Part shown: positions 1 to 7,304 of the stretch, piece by piece
How the letters are laid out: every line of letters starts with the position of its first letter
How positions within the stretch are numbered: the first letter of the stretch is position 1
Assembly (NCBI GenBank): GCA_009886035.1
Contig: VFJN01000193.1
Location: 1-38,797 of the forward strand
Origin: Actinomycetota bacterium
Lineage (GTDB): Bacteria; Actinomycetota; Acidimicrobiia; Acidimicrobiales; VFJN01
Length of the DNA stretch: 38,797 bases
Direction: 5' to 3'
Program-made: the position numbers and the translations under genes
The notes under the pieces: model-generated
What the model was told of the DNA's origin: nothing
What the model saw: the letters and a program-made list of their open reading frames with translations, nothing else
The model's database searches: none

Positions 1-2
1 AT

Positions 3-467
3 CGAGACTCGCTATCGACCGAACTGAAGAAGGGGAACTACGAGGTACGTCTCGAAGGCGACTGCTCAGCCGAAGACCTAGTCTTCACAGAGGGCGGCAT
101 GACCGACACCGAACACAAGGTGGACGACCTCATTCAGGACGGGCTGCGGATCGAGAAGACGACCACGTGGCGGATCAAACAGGAAGACGGTTATCGCATG
201 GCCGGATGTCGAGGCGTCATCTTGTACCCGGACGGGCTGAAGGTGCCTCCGGCCCCCTCGACCACCACCTCAACCACTGAAAAGACGACGCCTAGCACCT
301 CCACAACCACCGCTACATCACCACCCGCTACATCACCACCCGCAGGCGTGTATTACGCGAACTGCGACGCCGCACGGGCAGCAGGGGCAGCGCCCATTTA
401 TGAGGGGCAGCCTGGCTACCGGACCGCTCTCGATCGTGACCGTGATGGGATCGCGTGCGACAAGTAG
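3..467 (+). CDS. Excalibur calcium-binding domain protein, 5'-truncated by the window
   Basis: The reading frame is open from base 3, so the ATG at 99 given by the ORF track is probably internal and the true start lies upstream of the window. The visible part has an N-terminal region I do not recognise, a Thr/Ser/Pro-rich linker typical of extracellular actinobacterial proteins, and a C-terminal Excalibur domain with the Cys pair and the Asp-rich loop DRDRDGIACDK at the very end. Excalibur domains are small extracellular modules with a calmodulin-like Asp loop, usually on secreted or cell-surface proteins. The gene sits next to a decayed integrase and a tRNA, so it may be cargo of an old integrated element. 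The domain call is firm; the role of the protein is unknown. Confidence 0.75.
   Translation, partial: RDSLSTELKKGNYEVRLEGDCSAEDLVFTEGGMTDTEHKVDDLIQDGLRIEKTTTWRIKQEDGYRMAGCRGVILYPDGLKVPPAPSTTTSTTEKTTPSTSTTTATSPPATSPPAGVYYANCDAARAAGAAPIYEGQPGYRTALDRDRDGIACDK
311..340 (+). repeat. Perfect 15-bp tandem duplication in the Thr/Pro linker
   Basis: CGCTACATCACCACC occurs twice head to tail. It is in frame and encodes a repeated ATSPP unit in the linker before the Excalibur domain. It looks like simple slippage expansion of a low-complexity linker. Confidence 0.9.
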
Positions 468-647
468 GCGCTCGCCTCGATTCAGCCTGAGCAGCCTCTC
501 ATCGCCTACGGACCCCCTGTGCTACGCGGACGTTCCGATCTCCCCGCCCTCCGGCTCCACGACCTTCGCCAGACCTGGGCCACGCTCGCCCTCGAAGCCG
601 GGGTCGACGTCGCCGAGCGGGTGGCCGATACGATCTTCGGGGCGTAG
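468..647 (+). pseudogene. Remnant of a tyrosine recombinase (phage-type integrase) C-terminus
   Basis: The frame directly after the Excalibur stop codon reads RLHDLRQTWATLALEAGVDV and ends at TAG 645-647. This matches the box II region of tyrosine recombinases, usually written HDLRHTxATLxLxAGV, where the first H and R are catalytic. There is no start codon, no upstream catalytic Arg region, and the usual continuation with the LGH box and the nucleophilic Tyr is replaced by VAERVADTIFGA and a stop. It is therefore a broken fragment. It lies on the 3' side of tRNA-Gln, the normal location of an integrase at a tRNA attachment site. The ORF track shows only other frames here. Confidence 0.65.
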
Positions 648-782
648 GCCCCGAAGACTCCTCCGGGGGGCTGATTCCTTGGTGACCTTCTGGTCGGCAG
701 CGAACGCTCGCCGCTGACCGGCGCATCCCTCCCGGTGTGATCAACCGGTGATCAGGGTGCCACTCTCGGTGCAGTTCAGACA

Positions 783-811
783 GAAGCCCCAGGCCGCTGA
801 CCTGGGGCTTC
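783..811 (-). terminator. Strong hairpin terminator between integrase remnant and tRNA-Gln
   Basis: GAAGCCCCAGG pairs perfectly with CCTGGGGCTTC (11 bp) across a 7-nt loop. It lies about 16 nt beyond the 3' end of tRNA-Gln and most likely ends the tRNA transcript. It is symmetrical enough to serve both strands; no long U-tract is present on either side. The rest of 648-782 shows nothing coding; TGATCA occurs twice at 737-753. Confidence 0.7.
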
Positions 812-826
812 GTTTGCAGAACTGGG

Positions 827-898
827 CTCGGGGGGGAGGACTCGAACCCCCAATGACTGGATCAGAACCAGTTGTGTTACCGATTACACCACCCCCGA
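827..898 (-). tRNA. tRNA-Gln(CUG)
   Basis: The minus strand folds as a full cloverleaf: acceptor TCGGGGG/CCCCCGA, D-stem GTGT/ACAC, anticodon stem ACTGG/CCAGT with loop TTCTGAT (anticodon CTG), and T-arm GGGGG-TTCGAGT-CCTCC. The discriminator is G and CCA is not encoded. The first acceptor pair is U1-A72, which bacterial GatCAB is known to use to recognise tRNA-Gln. This fits the gatCAB genes later in the window and suggests charging by GluRS followed by amidation. The integrase remnant on its 3' side suggests the gene has served as an attachment site. Confidence 0.93.
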
Positions 899-912
899 AT
901 GGGCGGGCCGTC

Positions 913-918
913 ACCATA
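913..918 (-). promoter_or_regulatory. Putative -10 box of the tRNA-Gln promoter
   Basis: TATGGT on the minus strand lies 14 nt before the first tRNA base, a suitable distance for a short 5' leader. I see no convincing -35 box. Confidence 0.35.
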
Positions 919-947
919 CCGAAATACCCCGTGAGCTCGCACACCGG

Positions 948-1607
948 TCAGTCATTCATAGCGTTGTCCAGGCGGAAGAGTCGGTCATAACCAATGACGC
1001 GTCCGAGAGCCACCGCCACCGATTCTCGACCGAGTTGGCGCAGTTCCCCGCGCCAAGAGAGCCTGGTTTCGCTCGGCGACACACTGGCATCGAGGCCCAA
1101 ATCCTCCGCAATCGCCTCCACCCGGTACGCGTGATACCCGTCGGTTACCAGCACCACCGTCGTGAGCTCCTGGGTCACCAGAAAACGGGCCGAGGCCGCC
1201 AAGGACTCCCAGGTGCTGCTGCCATCCACCTCCTTGAGGAGATCTTCATCGGGCACCCCGTGGGCCCGCAGATAGTTGTAGCCCGCGGTGGCCTCGGTAA
1301 AACGGTCACCTTTCTGCCGTCCTCCGGTGATCACGATCTTCGACGCCATGGAGGCCTCGTAGAGTTCCAGGGCGTGGTCGAGGCGGTCCTGCAGCACCGG
1401 GGACGGGACGCCGTTGTACTGCGCCGCCCCCAGCACCACGATGGCGTCAGCGGGCCGAGCACCATCACGGGTGCTGGCCCGGTAGACCTGCACGAAGGCC
1501 ACCCCGAGGCACAGCACCACGGCTAACCCGGCGAAGGCCACCAACCCCACCACCCGTCGCAGCCACCGCCACCGACGCCGGGGAGTGAGCACTGAGGCGT
1601 CGGTCAT
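948..1607 (-). CDS. DUF218 / YdcF-SanA-like membrane-anchored protein
   Basis: The product has 219 residues. It has a basic N-terminus, one transmembrane segment (about residues 18-40), then a DUF218 domain starting with PADAIVVLGAAQYNGVPSPVLQDRL and including KIVITGG, GSSTWES and VLVTDGYHAYR. DUF218 proteins (YdcF, SanA, ElyC) are linked to envelope integrity, but their chemistry is not established. I chose the ATG at 1607 rather than the longer ORF start at 1820 because its A overlaps the gltX stop (ATGA), and because the extension reads as back-translated gltX sequence with no domain. It is the last gene of the leuB operon as I read it. Confidence 0.85.
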   Translation of the reverse strand: MTDASVLTPRRRWRWLRRVVGLVAFAGLAVVLCLGVAFVQVYRASTRDGARPADAIVVLGAAQYNGVPSPVLQDRLDHALELYEASMASKIVITGGRQKGDRFTEATAGYNYLRAHGVPDEDLLKEVDGSSTWESLAASARFLVTQELTTVVLVTDGYHAYRVEAIAEDLGLDASVSPSETRLSWRGELRQLGRESVAVALGRVIGYDRLFRLDNAMND

Positions 1608-3013
1608 AGGCGCGCTCGCGCCGCCCGCAAACGATCGAGGGTGCGCGTCTGGCCCAAAGCGGCCAACGACTCGAACAGGGGTGGCCCCACCGATCGCCCG
1701 GTGGTGGCCACGCGCACCGGTCCCTGGGCTTTGCTGAGTTGCGCCTCGCCCTGGGCATTGACCACCCCGGCGGATACCGCGGCGGCCTCCACCGCCGCTC
1801 GGATTGGCTCCACTTCCCACTCGGTGACCTGCGTCAGACCCGCAATGGCCGCATCCACCATCTCTCGGGCGTTGATGCCCTTCACCATCGCCTTGTCCCA
1901 GGAGACGTCATCGAGCGTGAGGGGCCCGTCGAGCAGGAAAGCCACCATCGGCTCGATTTCGGTGAAGAGGCGCACCCGCTCTTGGATCAGCGGTGCAATC
2001 GGGGTGAGGACAGCCTCCACTTCGGGTCCGCTGAGGAACGGTCGGGCCCGTTCGATGAACTCACCCACCGGCAGCGCCCGGAGGTATTCGGCGTTTATGT
2101 GCTGCAATTTCTTCACGTCGAAGAACGCGGGTGACGGGGTGACATCCTCCAGCCGGAACTGCTCGATGATCTCCGCCAGCGGTCGGATCTCGATGCCATC
2201 ACTCGGACCCCACCCCAGCAGCGCCAAATAGTTCACCATCGCCTCCGGCAGGTAGCCCTGCGCGGCGAAATCGGCCACCGAAACGGCGTCCTTGCGCTTC
2301 GACAACTTCTTCCGGCCCTCATTCACCAACATCGGCAGATGGGCAAAAACCTCCGGCCGCCCAAGGCCCAGCGCATCGCGCAGCAGAAGGTACTTCGGTG
2401 TGCCGGGCACGTGGTCCTCGCCCCGCACCACGTGGGTAATCCCCATGGCGGCGTCGTCGTAGGCATTCGACAACAAGAACATCGGCAGGCCGGTAGACCG
2501 CAGCAGCACAAAATCCTCGATCGTCTTGTTCTCGAAGGACACCTCGCCTCGCACCAGATCGGTGAAACCGGTGACGCCATCATCCGGCGTGCGAAACCGA
2601 AGGGCCGTCGCCTCGGATCGGGGTAACCCCCGGTCCCGGCAAAAGCCGTCATACCCAGGAGGACCACGGCGCGCTTTGGCGCGGGCTTGCACCGCCTCGG
2701 TCACACAGTCGCACCAGTAGGCGCGTCCCTGATCGAAGAGCGACAGCGCGGCTTCCCGGTGGGCGGGAAGATTGTCGGCTTGCATCACGATCTCGCCGTC
2801 CCAGTCCAAGCCCAGCCAACGCAGCGACGTCAGGATGTTCTCCACCAACTCCGAACTGGAGCGCTCCCGGTCGGTGTCTTCCACCCGCAGCAGCATCTCC
2901 CCGCCGGTGCGACGGGCCTCTAACCAGTTGAATAAGGCGGCCCGAGCGTTGCCAACATGCAAAAAGCCGGTGGGCGATGGCGCGAAACGCAGACGAGAGT
3001 TCGCAGATGTCAC
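1604..3013 (-). CDS. gltX: Glutamyl-tRNA synthetase
   Basis: Class I aminoacyl-tRNA synthetase that charges tRNA-Glu and, where GatCAB is present, also tRNA-Gln with glutamate. The 469-residue product begins with the catalytic core RFAPSPTGFLHVGNARAAL (HIGH-type motif at about residues 19-22) and has a KLSKR (KMSKS-type) loop at residues 236-240, followed by the helical anticodon-binding region. I chose the GTG at 3013 because the family starts a few residues before RFAPSPTG; the ORF track's 85-residue extension has no family similarity. The gene lies 28 nt after a hypothetical gene and overlaps the DUF218 gene by 4 bp, so it appears to be in the same operon as leuB-ilvE-cimA. That is an unusual setting and would put its transcription behind a branched-chain attenuator. 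Confidence 0.95.
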   Translation of the reverse strand: MTSANSRLRFAPSPTGFLHVGNARAALFNWLEARRTGGEMLLRVEDTDRERSSSELVENILTSLRWLGLDWDGEIVMQADNLPAHREAALSLFDQGRAYWCDCVTEAVQARAKARRGPPGYDGFCRDRGLPRSEATALRFRTPDDGVTGFTDLVRGEVSFENKTIEDFVLLRSTGLPMFLLSNAYDDAAMGITHVVRGEDHVPGTPKYLLLRDALGLGRPEVFAHLPMLVNEGRKKLSKRKDAVSVADFAAQGYLPEAMVNYLALLGWGPSDGIEIRPLAEIIEQFRLEDVTPSPAFFDVKKLQHINAEYLRALPVGEFIERARPFLSGPEVEAVLTPIAPLIQERVRLFTEIEPMVAFLLDGPLTLDDVSWDKAMVKGINAREMVDAAIAGLTQVTEWEVEPIRAAVEAAAVSAGVVNAQGEAQLSKAQGPVRVATTGRSVGPPLFESLAALGQTRTLDRLRAARARL

Positions 3014-3041
3014 CCTCGGAGAGTACCGGTCTCGCCCGGGG

Positions 3042-3578
3042 TCAGTGAGGGGCCACGGGAAGTTCGCCGAACAAGTCCTGCCAGCGAGCGGCGTGCGCTT
3101 GGGCGATCTGGGCCGGGGACCACCGCAGGACCGCCTCGGGGACGAGATCCGCCAGGCGGCGCTGTTCGGTGTAGTGGTGCGGATGCGCCACCTCCTGGAA
3201 CATGGTTCGACGCAGCTCGACGAGGTCCGAAGGCGCGACCCCGAGGAAACCCCAGATGGTGAGGGCAACCGTGAGATCGTGCACCACGGGGGCTCGGCCG
3301 AACAGCGACGCCCGCTTCAGCGCCACCCCCACCGCGCCGGCCAGGGCATCTTTCTCGTGCTCACCAGGGGTGAGGGTGAGACGGCCCTCGAAGCGTCGAG
3401 CCAGCGTGAGGGCGTAGCCCTGATCCGGCCCCGGATGGCCGAAGCCATCGCCGCGAGGCTGACCCTCGGGCAGATCACCGGGTCGGTCGGCCCGCCAGGA
3501 TCCCGACCGCCGGGGCGGGGACTCATAGCCCCGCACGGAGGCGTTGACAGCGACAGGAACGTACTCGGGTGCAGCCAC
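3042..3578 (-). CDS. Conserved-looking hypothetical protein in the leuB operon
   Basis: The product has 178 residues and starts at GTG, 9 nt after the cimA stop, and ends 28 nt before gltX. I do not recognise a family. The first 50 residues are rich in Pro, Gly and Arg and look disordered. The remainder seems folded and alpha-helical, with ALTLARRFEG, VVHDLTVALTIWGFLGVAP and QEVAHPHHYTEQRRLADLV. Several His residues (HPHHY) could bind metal, but this is a guess. There is no signal peptide or clear membrane span. Its position between cimA and gltX with tight spacing on both sides argues that it is a real gene. Confidence 0.75.
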   Translation of the reverse strand: MAAPEYVPVAVNASVRGYESPPRRSGSWRADRPGDLPEGQPRGDGFGHPGPDQGYALTLARRFEGRLTLTPGEHEKDALAGAVGVALKRASLFGRAPVVHDLTVALTIWGFLGVAPSDLVELRRTMFQEVAHPHHYTEQRRLADLVPEAVLRWSPAQIAQAHAARWQDLFGELPVAPH

Positions 3579-3587
3579 CCCCCGAGC

Positions 3588-5201
3588 CTAGTTTTCCGTG
3601 TGGATGAGACCCCACACGAGCGCATCGATGAGGGCCTGCCAGGAGGCTTCGATGATGTTGGCGGACACCCCAATGGTGGTCCACGCCCGATCCCCATCGG
3701 TGGAATCGATGAGCACCCGCACCACGGCATTGGTGTTGGCCACCCCATCGAGAATCCGCACCCGGTAGTCGGTGAGATGAATGTGGGCGAGTTGGGGATA
3801 GGCCCCCACCAGCACGGCCCGAAGGGCCTGATCCAAGGCGTTGACCGGCCCGTTGCCGGCGCCCACCTCGATGAGACGCTCCCCCTCGATCCACAGTTCG
3901 ACGGTGGCTTCGGTCTCGATGGTGGCCGGGGTGTCGGCCTGTGCGGGCGTGCGGTGATACGTGGTGGCCCGGTAGCCCTCCACGGTGAAGTAATTCTGGG
4001 TCCAACCCCCCGCCCGGCGCATCAACAACTCCAGGCTGGCGTCGGCGGCCTCGAACACAAACCCTTCCGCCTCCAGCCCTTTGAGGTGGTCCGACAAGGT
4101 CCCGGCGGCGGCCTCGCTCAGCTCAACCCCTAGTTCCTTGGCCTTCAGCACCATGCCGGCGCGCCCGCCGAGATCGCTCACCAGCACTCGGGTGCGGTTG
4201 CCGACGAGATCGGGGACGATGTGCTCGTAGGTCGCGCCACCGGCCTTACCCACCGCCGACGTATGCAAACCCCCCTTGTGAGCAAACGCCGACATCCCCA
4301 CGTAGGGATCAGCCGAATGAGGTGGCAGGTTCACGAGTTCGGCCACGTGGCGACTCACGGTGGTGAGGCGCGCCAGTCGGCCCTCCGGAAGGCAGCGCAC
4401 CCCGAGTTTGAGTTCAAGATTGGGAATGCAGGTCATCAGATTGGCGTTCCCCGTGCGTTCGCCGTAGCCGTTGACCGTGCCCTGCAGGTGGGTGGCTCCC
4501 CCGAGCACACCGGCTACCGAGTTCGCCACCGCGCAGCCGGAGTCGTTCTGGGTATGGATACCGAGTTGCTGGCCGGACCCGAAGTAGGCATGCACCTCAC
4601 CGGCGATGCGCTCAACCTCGTGGGGCAAAGATCCCCCGTTGGTGTCGCACATCACGAGACAATCGGCACCGCTGGTGGCCGCCGCCTCCAATACCGCCAG
4701 CGCATACTCCGGGTTGGCTTTGTAGCCGTCGAAGAAGTGCTCGGCATCGAAGAATACGTCGAGCCCGGCGGCCTTGAGGAACTCCACGCTCTCCCCCACC
4801 ATGGCCACGCCTTCGTTCAAGGTGGTGCCCAAGGCCTCGAGGACGTGAAAATCCCAGCTCTTGCCCACGATGCACACCGCCGAGGTGCCCGCCGCCACCA
4901 GCGCCTTCAGGGTGGGATCGACATCTACCTTGCCCGCCGGTCGGCGCGTGGAACCGAAAGCCACCAGCGTCGCCGTCTCCAAATGCAGTTCGGTGAGCGC
5001 CCTCCGGAAGAACTCCTCATCTTTGGGGTTGGCCTGCGGATAGCCACCCTCGATCCACGCCACCCCCAGCCAGTCGAGTTGCTCAGCCACCTTCAGTTTG
5101 TCTTCGACGGTGAGAGAAATGCCCTCGAACTGGGCGCCGTCGCGCAGCGTCGTGTCGAAGATCTCAACCGAAGGCGGAAGCGGCCGATCGGCTAGTGACA
5201 C
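3588..5201 (-). CDS. cimA: (R)-citramalate synthase
   Basis: Condenses pyruvate with acetyl-CoA to citramalate, the first step of the threonine-independent route to 2-oxobutyrate and isoleucine. The 537-residue product has the HMG-CoA-lyase-like TIM barrel starting VEIFDTTLRDGAQFEGISL, metal ligands in GIHTQNDSGCAVANS, the GTVNGYGERTGNANL motif, and a C-terminal allosteric domain (LeuA dimer type). Sequence and length fit the citramalate synthase group rather than leuA, which is separately present at 13546-15258. The GTG start at 5201 overlaps the ilvE stop by 10 bp, indicating translational coupling. leuB and leuCD, needed for the next citramalate steps, are both close by. Confidence 0.9.
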   Translation of the reverse strand: MSLADRPLPPSVEIFDTTLRDGAQFEGISLTVEDKLKVAEQLDWLGVAWIEGGYPQANPKDEEFFRRALTELHLETATLVAFGSTRRPAGKVDVDPTLKALVAAGTSAVCIVGKSWDFHVLEALGTTLNEGVAMVGESVEFLKAAGLDVFFDAEHFFDGYKANPEYALAVLEAAATSGADCLVMCDTNGGSLPHEVERIAGEVHAYFGSGQQLGIHTQNDSGCAVANSVAGVLGGATHLQGTVNGYGERTGNANLMTCIPNLELKLGVRCLPEGRLARLTTVSRHVAELVNLPPHSADPYVGMSAFAHKGGLHTSAVGKAGGATYEHIVPDLVGNRTRVLVSDLGGRAGMVLKAKELGVELSEAAAGTLSDHLKGLEAEGFVFEAADASLELLMRRAGGWTQNYFTVEGYRATTYHRTPAQADTPATIETEATVELWIEGERLIEVGAGNGPVNALDQALRAVLVGAYPQLAHIHLTDYRVRILDGVANTNAVVRVLIDSTDGDRAWTTIGVSANIIEASWQALIDALVWGLIHTEN

Positions 5202-6109
5202 AGCTCGACCCAGTGTCGGAACTGCGCCACTTGACCCCGCACGACCTTGCCGTATTCCGTCCCAATGGCCATGGTGACTGATCCGGGGAAGGGAATCGTG
5301 CGGTCGTCGACCGATCTCACCGACGAAACCTCCGCCGCTGTACCCACCACGAACATCTCATCAGCAACATAAAGATCGCTCCGCGTCAGCTCACCAAACA
5401 CCATGTCGATGTCCATCGAGCGCGCCATTGTCATGACCGTGTGCTGGGTGATGCCCTCCAAGGCACCCGACGACAGCGGTGGGGTGATCACCCTCCCCCC
5501 GCGTGACACAAAGATGTTTTCCCCCGTGCACTCCGAAACGAGGCCCTGCTGATTCAGCATGACCGCTTCGTCGTACCCCGCATTGAGCGCCTCGACCTTG
5601 GCCAGGCTCGAGTTTACGTAGTTGCCAGTGGTTTTGGCCGCCGGCGGCATGGTGTTGTGGTCGTGACGCATCCAACTACTGATCTTCAACCGCACGCCCT
5701 TGGTGAGGGCGTCGTCGCCGAGGTAGGCCCCCCACGGCCAGCAGGCGATGGCCACATCCACCGAGCATGGAAGCGTGTTGAGACCCATCTCGCCGAAGCC
5801 GTAATAGGCGATCGGTCGGATGTAACAGGCCGGCAGGCCCGAAGCCAACACGGTTTCCTTGACCGCCTGCACGAGTTCCGCCACCGAATAAGGAATCGAC
5901 ATCCCCAAAATAGCGGCGGAGCGAAACAACCGTTCGATGTGATCAGTAAGCCGGAACACACCGGGACCGTCGGCGGTCTCATAGGCACGAATGCCCTCGA
6001 ATACACCCGTCCCGTAGTGGAGGGTGTGGGTGAGCACATGGATGTTGGCCTCCGCCCAAGGGACCTGCTCTCCGTTCATCCAGATCGTGGGGGTGGGGGT
6101 AATCGGCAT
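5192..6109 (-). CDS. ilvE: Branched-chain amino acid aminotransferase
   Basis: PLP-dependent class IV aminotransferase that makes Val, Leu and Ile from their 2-oxo acids. The 305-residue product has HTLHYGTGVFEGIRAYET near the N-terminus, the PLP lysine in AAKTTGNYVNS (K159), the SECTGENIFV motif and TPPLSSGALEGITQHTVM. It begins 14 nt after leuB and overlaps cimA by 10 bp. No clear Shine-Dalgarno sequence is visible, so coupling to leuB translation is likely. Confidence 0.95.
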   Translation of the reverse strand: MPITPTPTIWMNGEQVPWAEANIHVLTHTLHYGTGVFEGIRAYETADGPGVFRLTDHIERLFRSAAILGMSIPYSVAELVQAVKETVLASGLPACYIRPIAYYGFGEMGLNTLPCSVDVAIACWPWGAYLGDDALTKGVRLKISSWMRHDHNTMPPAAKTTGNYVNSSLAKVEALNAGYDEAVMLNQQGLVSECTGENIFVSRGGRVITPPLSSGALEGITQHTVMTMARSMDIDMVFGELTRSDLYVADEMFVVGTAAEVSSVRSVDDRTIPFPGSVTMAIGTEYGKVVRGQVAQFRHWVELCH

Positions 6110-6123
6110 GGTGAGGTTCCCTA

Positions 6124-7110
6124 TCAGTGTGAGAGACGAGCGACTACGAGGTCGCCCACCTCGCGGGTGGAGCCGGTGATGGTGGCGGTATCTGCGCAGG
6201 CGGAGCGCACCCGATCGGCGGCGGCACCCTCCCCTAGATGGTCGAGCATCAAGGCCGCGGAGAGGATCGCCGCCACCGGATTGGCCTTGTCCTGGCCTGC
6301 GATATCGGGAGCCGAGCCATGTACGGGCTCAAACATCGACGGCCCCGTGCGCGCCGGGTTGAGGTTGCCGGAACTAGCGAAACCGATGCCCCCCGATACC
6401 GCACCCCCGAGGTCGGTGAGAATGTCGCCGAACAAATTGTCGGTCACGACTACGTCGTACTGTTCCGGACTCTGCACGAAATAGATGCAGGCGGCGTCGA
6501 CATGGTGGTAGTTCGTACTGACGCCGGGATACTCGACGGCCACCTCCGAAAACGTGCGGTCCCAAAGATCGCCCGCGAAGGTGAGCACGTTGGTCTTGTG
6601 CACCAACGTGAGGTGGCGTCGTGGCCGACTGTCGGCCAGCGCAAAGGCATAGCGAACACAACGCTCTACGCCGTGGCGGGTGTTCACTGAGCCCTGGGTG
6701 GCCACTTCGTGCACCGTGCCCTTCCGCAACACCCCGCCCTCGCCCACGTAGGGGCCTTCCGTGTTTTCCCGGATCACGATCATGTCCACGTTGTTGGGCG
6801 GGTAGAGGAACGGGCGCTGGTTGATGTAAAGGTCCAACTCGAAACGCATTTTCAGGAGCAGGCCTCGTTCGATCACTCCCGGGGGAACGCCAGGGGTGCC
6901 CACCGCACCGAGCAGGAGGGCATCGAGGCCGCGCCACTCCTCAAGGATCTCGTCGGGGAGGATGGTGCCATCGCGCAGGTAGCGGGTACCGCCGAGGTCG
7001 TACTCCACCGTGTCGAGTTGCACCCCGGCGGCGCGCACAACCTTGAGCGCTTCCGCGATGACTTCGGGGCCAATCCCGTCGCCGCCGATGATCCCCACCT
7101 GGTGACCCAC
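6124..7110 (-). CDS. leuB: 3-isopropylmalate dehydrogenase
   Basis: NAD-dependent beta-decarboxylating dehydrogenase of leucine synthesis; the same enzyme can act on 3-methylmalate in the citramalate route. The 328-residue product starts [17 protein letters not shown], has [16 protein letters not shown], the catalytic-region [13 protein letters not shown], the metal-binding [15 protein letters not shown] and the cofactor-region [20 protein letters not shown] place the start at GTG 7110 because AAGGAG lies 5 nt upstream on the minus strand; the ORF track's extra 13 residues read through the terminator/SD region. First structural gene of a six-gene run behind the attenuator at 7134-7226. Confidence 0.94.
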   Translation of the reverse strand: MGHQVGIIGGDGIGPEVIAEALKVVRAAGVQLDTVEYDLGGTRYLRDGTILPDEILEEWRGLDALLLGAVGTPGVPPGVIERGLLLKMRFELDLYINQRPFLYPPNNVDMIVIRENTEGPYVGEGGVLRKGTVHEVATQGSVNTRHGVERCVRYAFALADSRPRRHLTLVHKTNVLTFAGDLWDRTFSEVAVEYPGVSTNYHHVDAACIYFVQSPEQYDVVVTDNLFGDILTDLGGAVSGGIGFASSGNLNPARTGPSMFEPVHGSAPDIAGQDKANPVAAILSAALMLDHLGEGAAADRVRSACADTATITGSTREVGDLVVARLSH

Positions 7111-7133
7111 TTCATCTCCTTGGGTTAGAACGG

Positions 7134-7160
7134 AAAAACCGCCCACCAAGGCGGACGGTT
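7134..7160 (-). terminator. Attenuator terminator upstream of leuB
   Basis: On the minus strand AACCGTCC pairs with GGGCGGTT (8 bp including one G-U) across GCCTTGGT and runs into a U-tract (TTTTT). It lies between the short leader frame at 7188-7226 and the leuB Shine-Dalgarno at 7116-7121, the position of a transcription attenuator. Confidence 0.75.
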
Positions 7161-7164
7161 GGAG

Positions 7165-7189
7165 AGCGCACGTCTATTCGACGCGCGCT
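7165..7189 (-). promoter_or_regulatory. Leader hairpin overlapping the leader-peptide stop (leuB)
   Basis: AGCGCGCGTC pairs with GACGTGCGCT (10 bp with one G-U) around GAATA on the minus strand. Its 5' arm begins inside the TAG stop of the leader frame, so a ribosome at the stop would mask it. Same layout as at ilvB and leuA. Confidence 0.6.
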
Positions 7190-7226
7190 AGACGATGCTA
7201 GATACAGCCTGAAAATGCTTACTCAC
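7188..7226 (-). CDS. Putative attenuator leader peptide of the leuB operon (MSKHFQAVSSIV)
   Basis: A 12-residue frame starting GTG and ending TAG, with GTA (Val), ATC (Ile) and GTC (Val) in its last five codons. There is no leucine codon in it, so the signal read may be Val/Ile rather than Leu. No Shine-Dalgarno precedes it; the -10 box lies 7 nt upstream, which suggests a leaderless start. It is too short for the ORF track. The call rests on the shared layout with the leuA and ilvB leaders; on its own it would be weak. Confidence 0.5.
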   Translation of the reverse strand: MSKHFQAVSSIV

Positions 7227-7233
7227 GCCGCAG

Positions 7234-7263
7234 AGTCTCGCCTGCAACACGCGTCTTCGTCAA
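7234..7263 (-). promoter_or_regulatory. Predicted promoter of the leuB operon
   Basis: TTGACG (7258-7263) and GAGACT (7234-7239) on the minus strand, 18-nt spacer. The -10 ends 7 nt before the leader GTG, so transcription should start at or next to that codon. The -35 is identical to that of the leuA leader. Confidence 0.55.
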
Positions 7264-7304
7264 CTAGGTTTCGGCTTCAGGTCCCGATTCTAGGAGCACA
7301 AGAT

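Noticed and set aside
311-340. Two repeat units as a possible CRISPR remnant
   Set aside because: No spacers; the units are directly adjacent, in frame, and part of a low-complexity linker.
2772-4133. 453-residue plus-strand ORF
   Set aside because: Runs antisense across the gltX start, the 178-residue gene and the cimA end; no recognisable domain.
7215-7304. Longer N-terminus for the first acyl-CoA synthetase
   Set aside because: Has no Shine-Dalgarno and lies over the divergent leuB leader and promoter; the ATG at 7305 has AGGAG and the family start.
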